A DNA stretch of 48,418 bases from Streptomyces sp. MUM 203J (GCF_022414595.1 NZ_JADWYO010000049.1:1-48418), one strand, 5' to 3'. Positions 23,819 to 33,403 are shown, numbered from the stretch's first letter. A program made the numbers and translations. The notes: generated by a model not told the origin, from the sequence alone.

Positions 23819-23983
23819 GCCGGAATCCTTCCACGCCCGGCCCCGCCCGTACTCCGGAGAGGTGATCCTGAGCACTGCGGGTTTCCTACGCCCAGGTAGG
23901 ACTTACTCTCTCTGACGAACGGGTCGCCTCCCCACCCACAGGAGGGACCCGCAATCGCCGCTTCGTACTTGGGAGTCACCACC

Positions 23984-25066
23984 GTGACCGATGTGACTGA
24001 CGGCGTCCTGCACACCCTGTTCCACTCGGAGCTGGGCGGCCACGAGCAAGTCGTGCTGTGCCAGGACCGCGCCTCCGGCCTGAAGGCCGTCATCGCCATC
24101 CACTCGACCGCCCTGGGCCCGGCCCTCGGCGGCACCCGCTTCTACGCGTACGCCTCCGAGGAAGACGCCGTCCGTGACGCGCTGAACCTGTCCCGGGGGA
24201 TGTCGTACAAGAACGCCATGGCCGGCCTGGAGCACGGCGGCGGCAAGGCCGTGATCATCGGTGACCCGGACACGATCAAGTCCGAGGAACTCCTGCTCGC
24301 CTACGGCCGGTTCGTTGCCTCGCTCGGCGGCCGGTACGTCACCGCGTGCGACGTCGGCACCTATGTCGCGGACATGGACGTCGTCGCCCGCGAGTGCAGC
24401 TGGACCACGGGCCGCTCCCCCGAGAACGGCGGCGCCGGCGACTCGTCCGTGCTCACCGCCTTCGGTGTCTTCCAGGGCATGCGCGCCTCTGCCGAGCACA
24501 TGTGGGGCGACCCGGCGCTGCGCGGCCGCAAGGTCGGCGTCGCGGGTGTCGGCAAGGTCGGCCACTACCTGGTGGAGCATCTGATCGAAGACGGCGCCGA
24601 GGTCGTGATCACGGATGTGCGGGAGGAGTCGGTGCGCCGGATCACCGACCGTTTCCCGCAGGTCACCGTGGCCGAGGACACCGACGCGCTGATCCGCACC
24701 GAGGGCCTGGACGTCTACGCGCCGTGCGCGCTGGGCGGCGCCCTCGACGACGGGACCGTCGCCGTGCTGACGGCGAAGGTCGTGTGCGGCGCGGCCAACA
24801 ACCAGCTCGCGCACCCGGGTGTCGAGAAGGACCTCGCGGACCGCGGGATCCTCTACGCGCCCGACTACGTCGTCAACGCGGGCGGCGTGATCCAGGTCGC
24901 GGACGAACTGCACGGCTTCGACTTCGACCGGTGCAAGGCGAAGGCCACGAAGATCTTCGACACCACGCTGGAAATATTCGCACGTGCGAAGACGGACGGG
25001 ATTCCGCCGGCCGCTGCGGCCGACCGGATCGCGGAGCAGCGGATGGCCGAGGCGCGCCGCGGGTAG
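23984..25066 (+). CDS. vdh: Valine (branched-chain amino acid) dehydrogenase, NAD-dependent
   Basis: 360 residues. Oxidative deamination of valine, leucine or isoleucine to 2-oxo acids, supplying acyl-CoA precursors in Streptomyces. Typical Glu/Leu/Val dehydrogenase features: GPALGGTRF (45-53), MSYKNAMAG with substrate lysine K76, GGGKAVI with catalytic lysine K88, the NAD-binding GVAGVGKVGHY, and the C-terminal YVVNAGGVI. The GTG at 23984 with GGGAG 8 nt upstream matches the family N-terminus (TDVTDGVLHTLFH); a TTG at 23969 is less likely. Single gene followed by an inverted repeat. Confidence 0.95.
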   Translation: MTDVTDGVLHTLFHSELGGHEQVVLCQDRASGLKAVIAIHSTALGPALGGTRFYAYASEEDAVRDALNLSRGMSYKNAMAGLEHGGGKAVIIGDPDTIKSEELLLAYGRFVASLGGRYVTACDVGTYVADMDVVARECSWTTGRSPENGGAGDSSVLTAFGVFQGMRASAEHMWGDPALRGRKVGVAGVGKVGHYLVEHLIEDGAEVVITDVREESVRRITDRFPQVTVAEDTDALIRTEGLDVYAPCALGGALDDGTVAVLTAKVVCGAANNQLAHPGVEKDLADRGILYAPDYVVNAGGVIQVADELHGFDFDRCKAKATKIFDTTLEIFARAKTDGIPPAAAADRIAEQRMAEARRG

Positions 25067-25124
25067 CAGCGCGCGGCACCGCCCGGAGCGACCACCGAGC
25101 GGCGGACGACTGGCGGGATTCACA

Positions 25125-25167
25125 CGCCCGTCGGGCACGCACCCTTGACAGGAGTGCCCGGCGGGCG
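25125..25167 (+). terminator. Possible vdh terminator, imperfect 14-bp inverted repeat
   Basis: CGCCCGTCGGGCAC (25125-25138) and GTGCCCGGCGGGCG (25154-25167), one mismatch. No T run, and TTGACA lies in the loop. Confidence 0.45.
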
Positions 25168-25507
25168 GCACCGTGCGTCCGCGTCGGTACCTTTACGTGA
25201 CCGTCTGCGTGACTCTCCGTCCTCGTGCGTTCGTACAGACATGCGTTCGCCCTCAGAGAGACAAGACTCACGCCGGTTCTGCGGGTCGGCCTCGAGAAGA
25301 GGTTAAAATCGCAGCTGACCAGCGAGGACGGGGCGCCTTGCCGGTTCGGCTCCGAGGCATGTCATGCGGGCGGCGTACCGTATGGCCGCGGAAGCAGGTA
25401 CCGTTGAAGCCCTACGGGCCGGTCTCCTCATGGGGAGTCCGTCCCGAATCGTGAACGCGTGTCAAGACTCTGGGGCCGTCGAGCCCCGTCACCGAGGGGG
25501 TCGAGCC
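25168..25507 (+). promoter_or_regulatory. Long leader region upstream of the DUF3073 gene
   Basis: 340 bp without a supportable gene. Contains an AT-rich patch (GAGGTTAAAATCGCAG, about 25300) and several potential hairpins (GGGGCCGTCGAGCCCC near 25480; GGTCTCC/GGGGAGTCC near 25425). It looks like a promoter with a structured 5' untranslated region, but I recognise no known riboswitch class. Confidence 0.35.
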
Positions 25508-25759
25508 ATGGGGCGCGGCCGGGCCAAGGCCAAGCAGACGAAGGTCGCCCGCCAGCTGAAGTACAACAGCGGTGGGACGGACCTCTCACGCCTGGCCGAA
25601 GAGCTGGGCGCATCGACTTCGAGTCAGCCTCCGAACGGGGAACCGTTCGAGGACGACGACGAGGAAGACGACCCGTACGCCCGCTACGCGGAGCTCTACA
25701 ACACCGACGACGACGAGGACGAGGACAGCAACTCGTCTTCGAAGCGTCGCGGCGCTTGA
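25508..25759 (+). CDS. DUF3073 family protein
   Basis: 83 residues, a small actinobacterial family of unknown function. The conserved N-terminus MGRGRAKAKQTKVARQLKYN is strongly basic and likely binds nucleic acid. The middle and end are very acidic (EDDDEEDDPYARYAELY, DDDEDED), closing with a basic KRRG. GAGGGGGTC lies 6 nt upstream of ATG 25508. It converges on purM over a shared strong terminator. In-frame start codons further upstream (25364) give a non-conserved extension and were rejected. Confidence 0.9.
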   Translation: MGRGRAKAKQTKVARQLKYNSGGTDLSRLAEELGASTSSQPPNGEPFEDDDEEDDPYARYAELYNTDDDEDEDSNSSSKRRGA

Positions 25760-25773
25760 CGCTTTACCTTCCG

Positions 25774-25805
25774 AACCGGTCCGGGGCTATGCCCCGGACC
25801 GGTTT
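25774..25805. terminator. Bidirectional terminator between DUF3073 and purM
   Basis: A 14-bp perfect stem, AACCGGTCCGGGGC/GCCCCGGACCGGTT, with a 3-nt loop, serving both convergent genes. Confidence 0.85.
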
Positions 25806-25814
25806 CTGTACTGC

Positions 25815-26894
25815 TCAGCTCGCGTAGTCGCCGGTCAGGGCGGCACCGCTGGTGCGCTCACCGCGCTCGGTGATCTCGCCGGCGACCCAGGCCTCGACAC
25901 CCCTGTCCGCGAGGGTGGCCAGGGCCACGTCCACCGACCCGGCGGGCACGACGGCCATCATGCCGACGCCCATGTTCAGGGTCTTCTCCAGCTCCAGCCG
26001 CTCGACCCGCCCGGCCGTGCCGACCAGGTCGAAGACCGCGCCCGGAGTCCAGGTGGACCGGTCGATCTCCGCGTACAGGTGGTCCGGGACGACCCGGGCC
26101 AGGTTCGCCGCCAGACCGCCGCCGGTGATGTGGCTGAAAGCGTGCACGTCGGTGGTGCGGGTGAGCGCCAGGCAGTCCAGCGAGTAGATCTTGGTGGGCT
26201 CCAGCAGTTCCTCGCCCAGGGTGCGGCCCAGCTCGTCGACCCGCTGGTCGAGGGTCATGCCCGCGCGGTCGAACAGCACGTGGCGGACGAGTGAGTACCC
26301 GTTGGAGTGAAGGCCGGAGGAGGCCATCGCGACGACCACGTCACCCGTACGGATGCGATCGGGACCGAGCAGCCGGTCCGCCTCGACAGCACCGGTGCCG
26401 GCACCGGCCACGTCGAAGTCGTCCGGGCCGAGCAGCCCGGGGTGCTCGGCGGTCTCGCCGCCGACCAGGGCGCAGCCCGCGAGGACACAGCCCTCCGCGA
26501 TGCCCTTGACGATGGCGGCGACGCGCTCGGGGTGGACCTTGCCGACGCAGATGTAGTCGGTCATGAAGAGCGGCTCGGCGCCGCAGACGACGATGTCGTC
26601 CATGACCATGGCGACCAGGTCGTGGCCGATCGTGTCGTACACGCCCATCTGGCGGGCGATGTCGACCTTGGTGCCGACGCCGTCCGTGGCGGAGGCCAGC
26701 AGCGGTCGCTCGAAGCGCTTGAGGGCGGAGGCGTCGAAGAGCCCGGCGAAGCCGCCGAGGCCACCGAGGACCTCGGGACGCCGGGCCTTCTTCACCCACT
26801 CCTTCATCAGCTCGACGGCGCGGTCGCCCGCCTCGATGTCGACGCCCGCGGCGGCGTAGCTGGCGCCGCCCTCGGCACTCGGGGTCTGAGACAT
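25815..26894 (-). CDS. purM: Phosphoribosylformylglycinamidine cyclo-ligase (AIR synthetase)
   Basis: 359 residues. Fifth step of purine synthesis: ATP-dependent ring closure of FGAM to AIR, in the cytoplasm as a dimer. PurM/AIRS-family motifs are clear: SATDGVGTKVDIA, MVMDDIVVCGAEPLF, GCALVGGETAEHPG, MASSGLHSNGYSL and ITGGGLAANLARV. ATG 26894 begins the family-like N-terminus (GGASYAAAGVDIEAGDRAVE). Downstream of purF on the same strand with a 203-bp gap, so it may share the purF transcript or have its own promoter. Confidence 0.97.
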   Translation of the reverse strand: MSQTPSAEGGASYAAAGVDIEAGDRAVELMKEWVKKARRPEVLGGLGGFAGLFDASALKRFERPLLASATDGVGTKVDIARQMGVYDTIGHDLVAMVMDDIVVCGAEPLFMTDYICVGKVHPERVAAIVKGIAEGCVLAGCALVGGETAEHPGLLGPDDFDVAGAGTGAVEADRLLGPDRIRTGDVVVAMASSGLHSNGYSLVRHVLFDRAGMTLDQRVDELGRTLGEELLEPTKIYSLDCLALTRTTDVHAFSHITGGGLAANLARVVPDHLYAEIDRSTWTPGAVFDLVGTAGRVERLELEKTLNMGVGMMAVVPAGSVDVALATLADRGVEAWVAGEITERGERTSGAALTGDYAS

Positions 26895-27097
26895 GGGGTT
26901 CGGAGCTTTCGTGTCGTCCAGCCGGGTCGTGCGGCTGGGTGGCTGACTGCGGGCCGTACGGACCGCTCGGTGTCGTCGGGTCGGTCGGAGTCGGGAACGG
27001 TACGGGAACGGGGGAGGCCCGGGTATGGCGCCGGGGGCGCGGACACGCCCTTCGCTCCCGTGCCCGGGCCGGGCCGCCCAGGTCCGGGAGGACCGCC
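26895..27097. other. purF-purM intergenic region
   Basis: 203 bp; contains repeated GGTCGG and GGTACGGGAACGG-type G-rich sequence and no clear hairpin. It may hold a purM promoter. Confidence 0.3.
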
Positions 27098-28624
27098 CTA
27101 GGGGCGGCGCAGCGCGTCGGCGGCGGCCGTGGCGGCGGTACCGGCGGCCAGCTCCGTCTCCAGCAGCTGCTTGCCGAGCAGCTCGGGGTCGGGAAGGTCC
27201 ATGGGGTACTCGCCGTCGAAGCAGGCGCGGCACAGGTTCGGCTTGGCGATGGTGGTCGCCTCGATCATGCCGTCGATCGAGATGTACGACAGCGAGTCCG
27301 CGCCCAGCGACTTGCCGATCTCCTCCACGGACATGCCGTTGGCGATCAGCTCGGCGCGGGTGGCGAAGTCGATACCGAAGAAGCAGGGCCACTTCACGGG
27401 CGGCGAGGAGATCCGGACGTGGACCTCGGCGGCGCCCGCTTCGCGGAGCATCCGGACGAGTGCGCGCTGGGTGTTGCCGCGGACGATGGAGTCGTCGACC
27501 ACGACCAGGCGCTTGCCCTGGATGACCTCCTTGAGCGGGTTCAGCTTGAGCCGGATGCCCAGCTGGCGGATGGTCTGGGACGGCTGGATGAAGGTCCGGC
27601 CGACATACGCGTTCTTGACGAGCCCGGCGCCGAACGGGATGCCGCTCGCCTCGGCGTAGCCGATGGCGGCGGGTGTGCCCGACTCCGGGGTCGGTATGAC
27701 GAGGTCCGCCTCGGCCGGGGCCTCCTTGGCGAGCTTCCGTCCCATCTCCACCCGGGAGAGGTAGACGCTCCGGCCGGCGATCTCGGTGTCGGGGCGTGCG
27801 AGATAGACGTACTCGAAGACACAGCCCTTGGGCTTCGCTTCCGCGAATCGCGAGGTGCGAAGACCGTTCTCGTCGATGGCGATCATCTCGCCCGGCTCGA
27901 TCTCCCGGACGAAGCTCGCGCCGACGATGTCGAGGGCGGCGGTCTCGGAGGCGGCCACCCAGCCGCGCTCCAGCCGGCCGAGCACCAGCGGGCGGATGCC
28001 CTGCGGGTCGCGGGCGGCGTACAGCGTGTGCTCGTCCATGAAGACGAGGGAGAAGGCGCCCTGGACGTCAGGGAGGACCTTCGCGGCGGCCTGCTCGACG
28101 GTGAGCGGCTTGCCGTCGGCATCGACCTGCCCGGCCAGCAGGGCCGTGACCAGGTCGGTGTCGTTGGTGGCCGCCACCTGGGTGGAGCGGCCGTTCTCCT
28201 TGGGGAGGTCGGCGACCATCTCCGCCAGCTGGGCGGTGTTCACCAGGTTGCCGTTGTGTCCGAGCGCGATCGACCCGTGGGCGGTGGCCCGGAACGTCGG
28301 CTGGGCGTTCTCCCAGACGGAGGCCCCCGTGGTCGAGTAGCGGGCGTGACCGACCGCGATATGACCCTGGAGAGAGGAGAGGGAGGTCTCGTCGAAGACC
28401 TGGGAGACCAGGCCCATGTCCTTGAAGACGAGGATCTGGGAGCCGTTGCTGACCGCGATTCCCGCGGATTCCTGACCCCGGTGTTGGAGGGCGTAGAGCC
28501 CGAAGTACGTGAGCTTTGCGACCTCTTCACCCGGCGCCCAGACCCCGAAGACGCCGCAAGCGTCCTGAGGGCCCTTCTCGCCGGGAAGCAGGTCGTGATT
28601 CAGTCGACCGTCACCACGTGGCAC
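27098..28624 (-). CDS. purF: Amidophosphoribosyltransferase
   Basis: 508 residues. Committing step of purine synthesis: PRPP plus glutamine to phosphoribosylamine. N-terminal Ntn glutaminase with nucleophile C23 after a 22-residue propeptide (GPQDACGVFG), followed by the phosphoribosyltransferase domain with PRPP loop VVVDDSIVRGNT. Cysteines in GCVFEYVY, WPCFFGID and LCRACFDGEYP mark the Bacillus-type enzyme carrying a [4Fe-4S] cluster that needs propeptide cleavage. GTG start at 28624. Feedback by AMP/GMP is expected from the family. Confidence 0.97.
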   Translation of the reverse strand: MPRGDGRLNHDLLPGEKGPQDACGVFGVWAPGEEVAKLTYFGLYALQHRGQESAGIAVSNGSQILVFKDMGLVSQVFDETSLSSLQGHIAVGHARYSTTGASVWENAQPTFRATAHGSIALGHNGNLVNTAQLAEMVADLPKENGRSTQVAATNDTDLVTALLAGQVDADGKPLTVEQAAAKVLPDVQGAFSLVFMDEHTLYAARDPQGIRPLVLGRLERGWVAASETAALDIVGASFVREIEPGEMIAIDENGLRTSRFAEAKPKGCVFEYVYLARPDTEIAGRSVYLSRVEMGRKLAKEAPAEADLVIPTPESGTPAAIGYAEASGIPFGAGLVKNAYVGRTFIQPSQTIRQLGIRLKLNPLKEVIQGKRLVVVDDSIVRGNTQRALVRMLREAGAAEVHVRISSPPVKWPCFFGIDFATRAELIANGMSVEEIGKSLGADSLSYISIDGMIEATTIAKPNLCRACFDGEYPMDLPDPELLGKQLLETELAAGTAATAAADALRRP

Positions 28625-28910
28625 GCCACCGAGTGTAGGCGAGACCGAGCACTGGTCCGAATTGGGGACGCGACGCGGTTACGCCATGCGCCACCCCCGG
28701 AAAGCCCCTCACAGCCCCCGCTCCCCGCCCCGCCCCGCTCCCGGGCGGGGGACCCCCGAACCGCAGGTCCAGCCGTCCAGGCACCCCCTGGCGACGGCTG
28801 AGGCGTCCCGGATGACACGGAACCGCCGCCGGGCGACGCGCGGCCCGGCCCCCGGGATTCGCCCCCGGATGTGACCGACCTCGCACCCTCCCGGGCTCTG
28901 GACGGCCTGA
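28625..28910. other. Intergenic region upstream of purF
   Basis: 286 bp containing the purF promoter and the end of the META-protein transcript. An inverted G/C-rich segment (CCCGGGCGGGGGACCCCC, near 28740) is present. No gene and no recognised purine riboswitch. Confidence 0.35.
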
Positions 28911-29867
28911 TTAGGCGGTTACCGACGGGTTGTCCCCTCTGCCCGGTGCTCGGGGGAGCGCACCGTCCGGGCGTGATCCGGGGTCCGGGGCGGTGCCCCC
29001 GTTCGGCGGAGCCGCACAGTGAGCACAGCCGGGAGGGGACGGGGAGGCGGAAGGGGCGGCGGCCTCAGCCGCCCGGGCGGTGAACCCCGTGCCGTCCCCG
29101 GCGGTGACCGTCAGCGTGTCGTTCCCGACGCGATAGGTGAGCGGCCCTCCGCGCAGGACGGCGAGAAGGTGCTCCTCCAGTTCCCCGCCAGGGCGGTCGC
29201 AGAGCTTGCGGGTGGTCGCGACAGGGCCGAACGTCAGTGTGTCCGGGCGGACGGTGACCGCAGCGGTGAAGGTGTTGCAGCCGAGGCCGCCGTGCGCGGA
29301 GCCGTCGGGACCGAGGGTCAGACGGGCCGGCCCGTCCGTGCCGACGGGCAGCGTGGAGGCCCCGCCTCCGGTCAGCAGGCCGTCCACCGTCCAGGTGGTG
29401 CCGAGGAGCGCGGCAGCAGGCCGCTCACTGAGCGCGACGGTGTCACCGTCCACCGTCGTGAGCGTGAGCCGGCTCCCGTCCAGCTCGGCCCGCAACGGCC
29501 CCCCGGTGAGCAGCGACGACAGCAGATCCTCGAACCGCTGCACCGCGCCCGCGCAGGCCCGCTCCGTCATGGACGGCTCCCCGAGCGTGATCCGGTCACC
29601 CCGCAGGCCGGCGTCCGCACCGAACCGGTTGCACCCGAGGAACCCCTCGGCCCTGCTCCGGGTGAACCGGACATGGGCGTCCGTCCGGTCGGGCGCGACG
29701 GTACCGGCCCCGCCGACGACGACACGGTCGACGGTCCAGCGGGTGTGGGTGAGAGGAAGGGGCGCGGGCTCGCCACCGCCGCCCGCGCCCGCGCCGCACG
29801 CGCCGAGACCGGACAGCACCAGGAGCGTGAGCAGTACGGCGGCCGTGTTCCGCTTCGGGATCCGCAT
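28911..29867 (-). CDS. META-domain lipoprotein
   Basis: 318 residues. A signal peptide ends in LGAC with lipid cysteine C24, so it is anchored outside the membrane. Two tandem META/HslJ-like domains follow: the first has LTHTRWTVDRV and GFLGCNRFGADAG (about 39-145), the second LLGTTWTVDGLL and GGLGCNTFTAAV (about 154-265). Each carries the family GCN motif and a late conserved cysteine (ERAC, RKLC) that may form a disulfide. The C-terminus is a Pro/Gly-rich tail with CAHC. HslJ relatives are linked to envelope stress and novobiocin tolerance in E. coli; the role here is unknown. Ends 290 bp before purF. Confidence 0.85.
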   Translation of the reverse strand: MRIPKRNTAAVLLTLLVLSGLGACGAGAGGGGEPAPLPLTHTRWTVDRVVVGGAGTVAPDRTDAHVRFTRSRAEGFLGCNRFGADAGLRGDRITLGEPSMTERACAGAVQRFEDLLSSLLTGGPLRAELDGSRLTLTTVDGDTVALSERPAAALLGTTWTVDGLLTGGGASTLPVGTDGPARLTLGPDGSAHGGLGCNTFTAAVTVRPDTLTFGPVATTRKLCDRPGGELEEHLLAVLRGGPLTYRVGNDTLTVTAGDGTGFTARAAEAAAPSASPSPPGCAHCAAPPNGGTAPDPGSRPDGALPRAPGRGDNPSVTA

Positions 29868-29918
29868 GCCGTTCTGACGGAAGGAGCGGGGTGTCGGTTC
29901 CGCGCGGCGGCGCGTCGG

Positions 29919-30707
29919 TCAGCCGAGCACCGGCAGGTAGGCGGACAGGTCGGCGCGCTCGCCGCCGGCGGTGAGACGCGCCTGGTCGAGCGCCTCGCCC
30001 CAGCTCGTCCGGCCGGTGGCCAGCCGGGCCCAGGTCAGCGGGTCGGTCTCGACGACGTTCGGCGGAGTGCCCCGGGTGTGCCGGGGACCCTCCACGCACT
30101 GCACCACCGCGTACGGCGGAATCCGCAGCTCCACCGCCCCGCCCGGTGTCCGCGCGGCGAGCGCGTCCGCAAGCAGCCGGGTGCAGGCGGCGAGCGCCTG
30201 CCGGTCGTACGGGATGCCGAGCCCGGTCGCGGTGTTCAGGTCGTCGGTATGGACGACCAGCTCGACCGTGCGGGTGACGACGTAGTCGTCCAGGGACAGG
30301 GCACCCGCGCCGGTGGCGAGCAGCCGCGAGCCGGGGTGGGCGGCGAGGGCGGCGGTGTAACGCTCCTCCGCGGCGGCGAGGAGGGCGTCCGGGTCCGGGT
30401 GGCGCTCCGCGAGTTCGCGTGCGTGCGCGGCGATGTCCGGGGCGTCGGCGGCGATCGCGGGCGGCCAGTCGACCAGCGCGGCGGTCCGCTTCGCGGGTTC
30501 CGGCAGTGCGGTCAGCCGGACGACCGCGTCCAGGCTCATGCCGAGGTGGGCGACGACGTCCCGCACGGTCCAGGTCCCCAGCCGGGTGGGCAGCGCGAGC
30601 TGCTCCGGCGTCAGTGTCCGGGCGGCGTCCCGCACGTTGCGGAACTGTGCGAGGACGGCGGCGCGGGTCCTGCCGGGGTCGTAACTGCGGGCACGCGTCT
30701 TGGCCAT
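29919..30707 (-). CDS. Maleylpyruvate isomerase (mycothiol-dependent) family protein
   Basis: 262 residues. The DinB/MDMPI-type four-helix N-terminal domain (about 12-180) has LGTWTVRDVVAHLGMSLDAV and a C-terminal VELVVHTDDL, the two histidine-bearing segments that bind metal in mycothiol-dependent enzymes. A sterol-carrier-like C-terminal domain (about 190-255) holds WARLATGRTSW, typical of TIGR03083-like proteins. It likely acts in mycothiol-linked detoxification, substrate unknown. ATG 30707 chosen because MAKTRARSYDP fits the family and upstream codons become repetitive. 51 bp ahead of the META lipoprotein gene. Confidence 0.8.
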   Translation of the reverse strand: MAKTRARSYDPGRTRAAVLAQFRNVRDAARTLTPEQLALPTRLGTWTVRDVVAHLGMSLDAVVRLTALPEPAKRTAALVDWPPAIAADAPDIAAHARELAERHPDPDALLAAAEERYTAALAAHPGSRLLATGAGALSLDDYVVTRTVELVVHTDDLNTATGLGIPYDRQALAACTRLLADALAARTPGGAVELRIPPYAVVQCVEGPRHTRGTPPNVVETDPLTWARLATGRTSWGEALDQARLTAGGERADLSAYLPVLG

Positions 30708-31100
30708 GCGCCCGAGGCTACTGGGGCGGGCGTCCCGGCGGTTCCCTCCCCCCCGTACCACCGTGCGGCTCCGCCACAGGGCGGGGCGCCGGCCCCGGCT
30801 TCCCACCGGGTGGGGTCGGCCCCACGCCGGCGTGGGCGGCGCCGCCCACGTCTCCGGCCCCACATCCCCGTCCGCGCCCGGCCGTTCCGCGCGCCGGGAC
30901 GCGGCCGCCGCGCTCCCGGTGGCCGCGTCCCGAACTCCCCGTCCACGCCCGCCGACCCGACGCCGTGGCCCCGCCCGGAGAGCATGCACCGCACCTGGGC
31001 CGCACGGACACCCGTGTCCCGGTACCCGGGTCTCCACCGTGCCGGAGCAGGGGGCGGCGGGGCGGCCGTGCTCCTGGCGGCCGTCTCGGCGGGACGCGAC
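30708..31100. other. Non-coding GC-rich region
   Basis: About 390 bp upstream of the maleylpyruvate isomerase-like gene. Frames are present but have no ribosome site and no domain. A GGTGGGG/CCCCACC-type inverted repeat occurs near 30808-30823 (GGTGGGGTCGGCCCCACG). Confidence 0.35.
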
Positions 31101-31134
31101 AGGGGCCGGTCCGCACGGATGCGGACCGGCCCCT
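31101..31134 (-). terminator. purSQL operon terminator
   Basis: A 15-bp perfect stem, AGGGGCCGGTCCGCA/TGCGGACCGGCCCCT, with a 4-nt loop, 19 nt past the purL stop. Confidence 0.85.
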
Positions 31135-31153
31135 GGAGCCGTACGGACTTCGC

Positions 31154-33403
31154 TCAGGCGAGCAGCGCCGGAATCGTCGCCTCGTGCGCCTCGCGCAGTT
31201 CGCCCAGCGTGATGCCGAACTCGCCCTGCACGTCGACGGAGTCGCCGTCCACGACACCGATACGGGTCGCGGGCAGGCCACGGGCGCCGCACATGTCGGT
31301 GAAGCGGAGTTCCTCACTGCGCGGGACGGCCACGACCGCGCGGCCGGCCGACTCGCTGAACAGGAAGGTGAACGCGTCGAGCCCGTCCGGGACGATCAGC
31401 CGGGCGCCCTGGCCGCCGCGCAGGCAGGACTCCACGACCGCCTGGACGAGGCCGCCGTCGGACAGGTCGTGCGCGGCGTCGATCATCCCGTCGCGGGACG
31501 CGGAGATCAGGATCTCCGCGAGCAGCTTCTCCCGGCCGAGGTCGACCTCGGGCGGCAGTCCGCCGAGGTGGTCGTGCACGACCTGGGACCAGGCCGAGCC
31601 GCCGAACTCCCCGCGGGTGTCGCCCAGCAGGTACAGCAACTGGCCCTGCTCCGCGAAGGCCATCGGCGTCCGGCGGGTCACGTCGTCGATCACGCCGAGC
31701 ACCGCGACGACGGGCGTCGGGTGGATGGCCACGTCCCCGGTCTGGTTGTACAGCGACACGTTGCCGCCGGTCACCGGCGTGCCCAGCTCCAGGCAGGCGT
31801 CCGCGAGACCGCGCGTGGCCTCCGCGAACTGCCACATGACGCCCGGGTCCTCCGGCGAGCCGAAGTTCAGGCAGTCGGAGACGGCCAGCGGCTTCGCGCC
31901 GGTCGCGGCGACGTTGCGGTACGCCTCCGCCAGCGCGAGCTGCGCGCCCGCGTACGGGTCGAGCTTGGCGTACCGGCCGTTGCCGTCCGTGGCCATGGCC
32001 ACGCCGAGGTCGGTCTCCTCGTCGATCCGGACGACACCCGCGTCCTCGGGCTGGGCGAGGATCGTGTTGCCCTGCACGAACCGGTCGTACTGGTCGGTGA
32101 TCCATGCCTTGGAGGCCTGGTTCGGGGAGCCGACGACCCGCAGGACCTGCGCGCGCAGCTCGTCCGGCGTGGCCGGCCGGGGAAGCTTGGCGGCGTCGTC
32201 CGCCTGGAGCGCGTCCTGCCAGTCGGGCCGCTCGTAGGGCCGGTGGTAGGTCGGGCCCTCGTGGGCGACGGTGCCCGGGGGCACGTCCACGATCTGCTCG
32301 CCGTGCCAGAAGATCTCCAGCCGCTCGCCGTCGGTCACCTCACCGATGACGGTGGCGATGACGTCCCACTTCTCGCAGATCTCCATGAACCGGTCGACGT
32401 GCTGCGGCTCGACGATCGCGCACATGCGCTCCTGCGACTCGCTCATGAGGATCTCCTCGGGCGAGAGCGTCGCGTCACGCAGCGGTACGGAGTCCAGCTC
32501 GATGCGCATACCGCCGGTACCGGCCGAGGCCAGCTCGCTGGTCGCACAGGACAGACCGGCGCCGCCGAGGTCCTGGATGCCCGCGACGAGCTTCTCCTTG
32601 AAGACCTCGAGGGTGCACTCGATGAGGAGCTTCTCCTGGAACGGGTCACCGACCTGGACGGCGGGCCGCTTGGCGGGCTTCGAGTCGTCGAAGGTCTCCG
32701 AGGCCAGCACGGACACGCCGCCGATGCCGTCGCCGCCGGTGCGGGCGCCGTACAGGATGACCTTGTTGCCGGGGCCGGAGGCCTTGGCGAGGTGGATGTC
32801 CTCGTGCTTCATCACGCCGATGCAGCCGGCGTTGACCAGCGGGTTGCCCTGGTAGCAGGAGTCGAAGACGACCTCGCCGCCGATGTTCGGCAGGCCCAGG
32901 CAGTTGCCGTAGCCGCCGATGCCCGCGACGACGCCCGGGAGGACGCGCTTGGTGTCGGGGTGGTCGGCGGCGCCGAACCGCAGCGGGTCGACGACCGCGA
33001 CCGGGCGGGCGCCCATGGCGAGGATGTCGCGGACGATGCCGCCGACGCCGGTGGCCGCACCCTGGTAGGGCTCGATGTAGGAGGGGTGGTTGTGCGACTC
33101 GACCTTGAAGGTCACCGCGTAACCCTGGCCGACGTCGACGACACCGGCGTTCTCTCCGATGCCGACGAGCATGGCGTCGGACTGCGGGGCCTTCTCACCG
33201 AACTGCTTGAGGTGGACCTTGCTGCTCTTGTACGAGCAGTGCTCGGACCACATGACGGAGTACATGGCCAGCTCGGCGCCGGTGGGCCGACGGCCCAGGA
33301 TCTCCCGGATCCGCTCGTACTCGTCCTTCTTCAGGCCGAGTTCGGACCACGGCTGCTCGACGTCGGGTGTCTCGTTCGCGTGCTTGACGGTGTCGAGGCT
33401 CAT
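31154..33403 (-). CDS. purL: FGAM synthase subunit II (small-type PurL)
   Basis: 749 residues, the length of the short PurL that works with PurQ and PurS. Converts FGAR to FGAM with ATP, using ammonia from PurQ. Visible: N-terminal ELAMYSVMWSEHCSYKSSK, the metal and ATP segments GVGGIVRDILAMGARPVAV and GNKVILYGARTGGDGIGGVS, IQDLGGAGLSCATSE, and VTGGNVSLYNQT in the second AIRS half. ATG 33403 has AAAGGA 6 nt upstream. Last gene of purS-purQ-purL, 32 bp after purQ, followed by a strong terminator. Confidence 0.97.
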   Translation of the reverse strand: MSLDTVKHANETPDVEQPWSELGLKKDEYERIREILGRRPTGAELAMYSVMWSEHCSYKSSKVHLKQFGEKAPQSDAMLVGIGENAGVVDVGQGYAVTFKVESHNHPSYIEPYQGAATGVGGIVRDILAMGARPVAVVDPLRFGAADHPDTKRVLPGVVAGIGGYGNCLGLPNIGGEVVFDSCYQGNPLVNAGCIGVMKHEDIHLAKASGPGNKVILYGARTGGDGIGGVSVLASETFDDSKPAKRPAVQVGDPFQEKLLIECTLEVFKEKLVAGIQDLGGAGLSCATSELASAGTGGMRIELDSVPLRDATLSPEEILMSESQERMCAIVEPQHVDRFMEICEKWDVIATVIGEVTDGERLEIFWHGEQIVDVPPGTVAHEGPTYHRPYERPDWQDALQADDAAKLPRPATPDELRAQVLRVVGSPNQASKAWITDQYDRFVQGNTILAQPEDAGVVRIDEETDLGVAMATDGNGRYAKLDPYAGAQLALAEAYRNVAATGAKPLAVSDCLNFGSPEDPGVMWQFAEATRGLADACLELGTPVTGGNVSLYNQTGDVAIHPTPVVAVLGVIDDVTRRTPMAFAEQGQLLYLLGDTRGEFGGSAWSQVVHDHLGGLPPEVDLGREKLLAEILISASRDGMIDAAHDLSDGGLVQAVVESCLRGGQGARLIVPDGLDAFTFLFSESAGRAVVAVPRSEELRFTDMCGARGLPATRIGVVDGDSVDVQGEFGITLGELREAHEATIPALLA

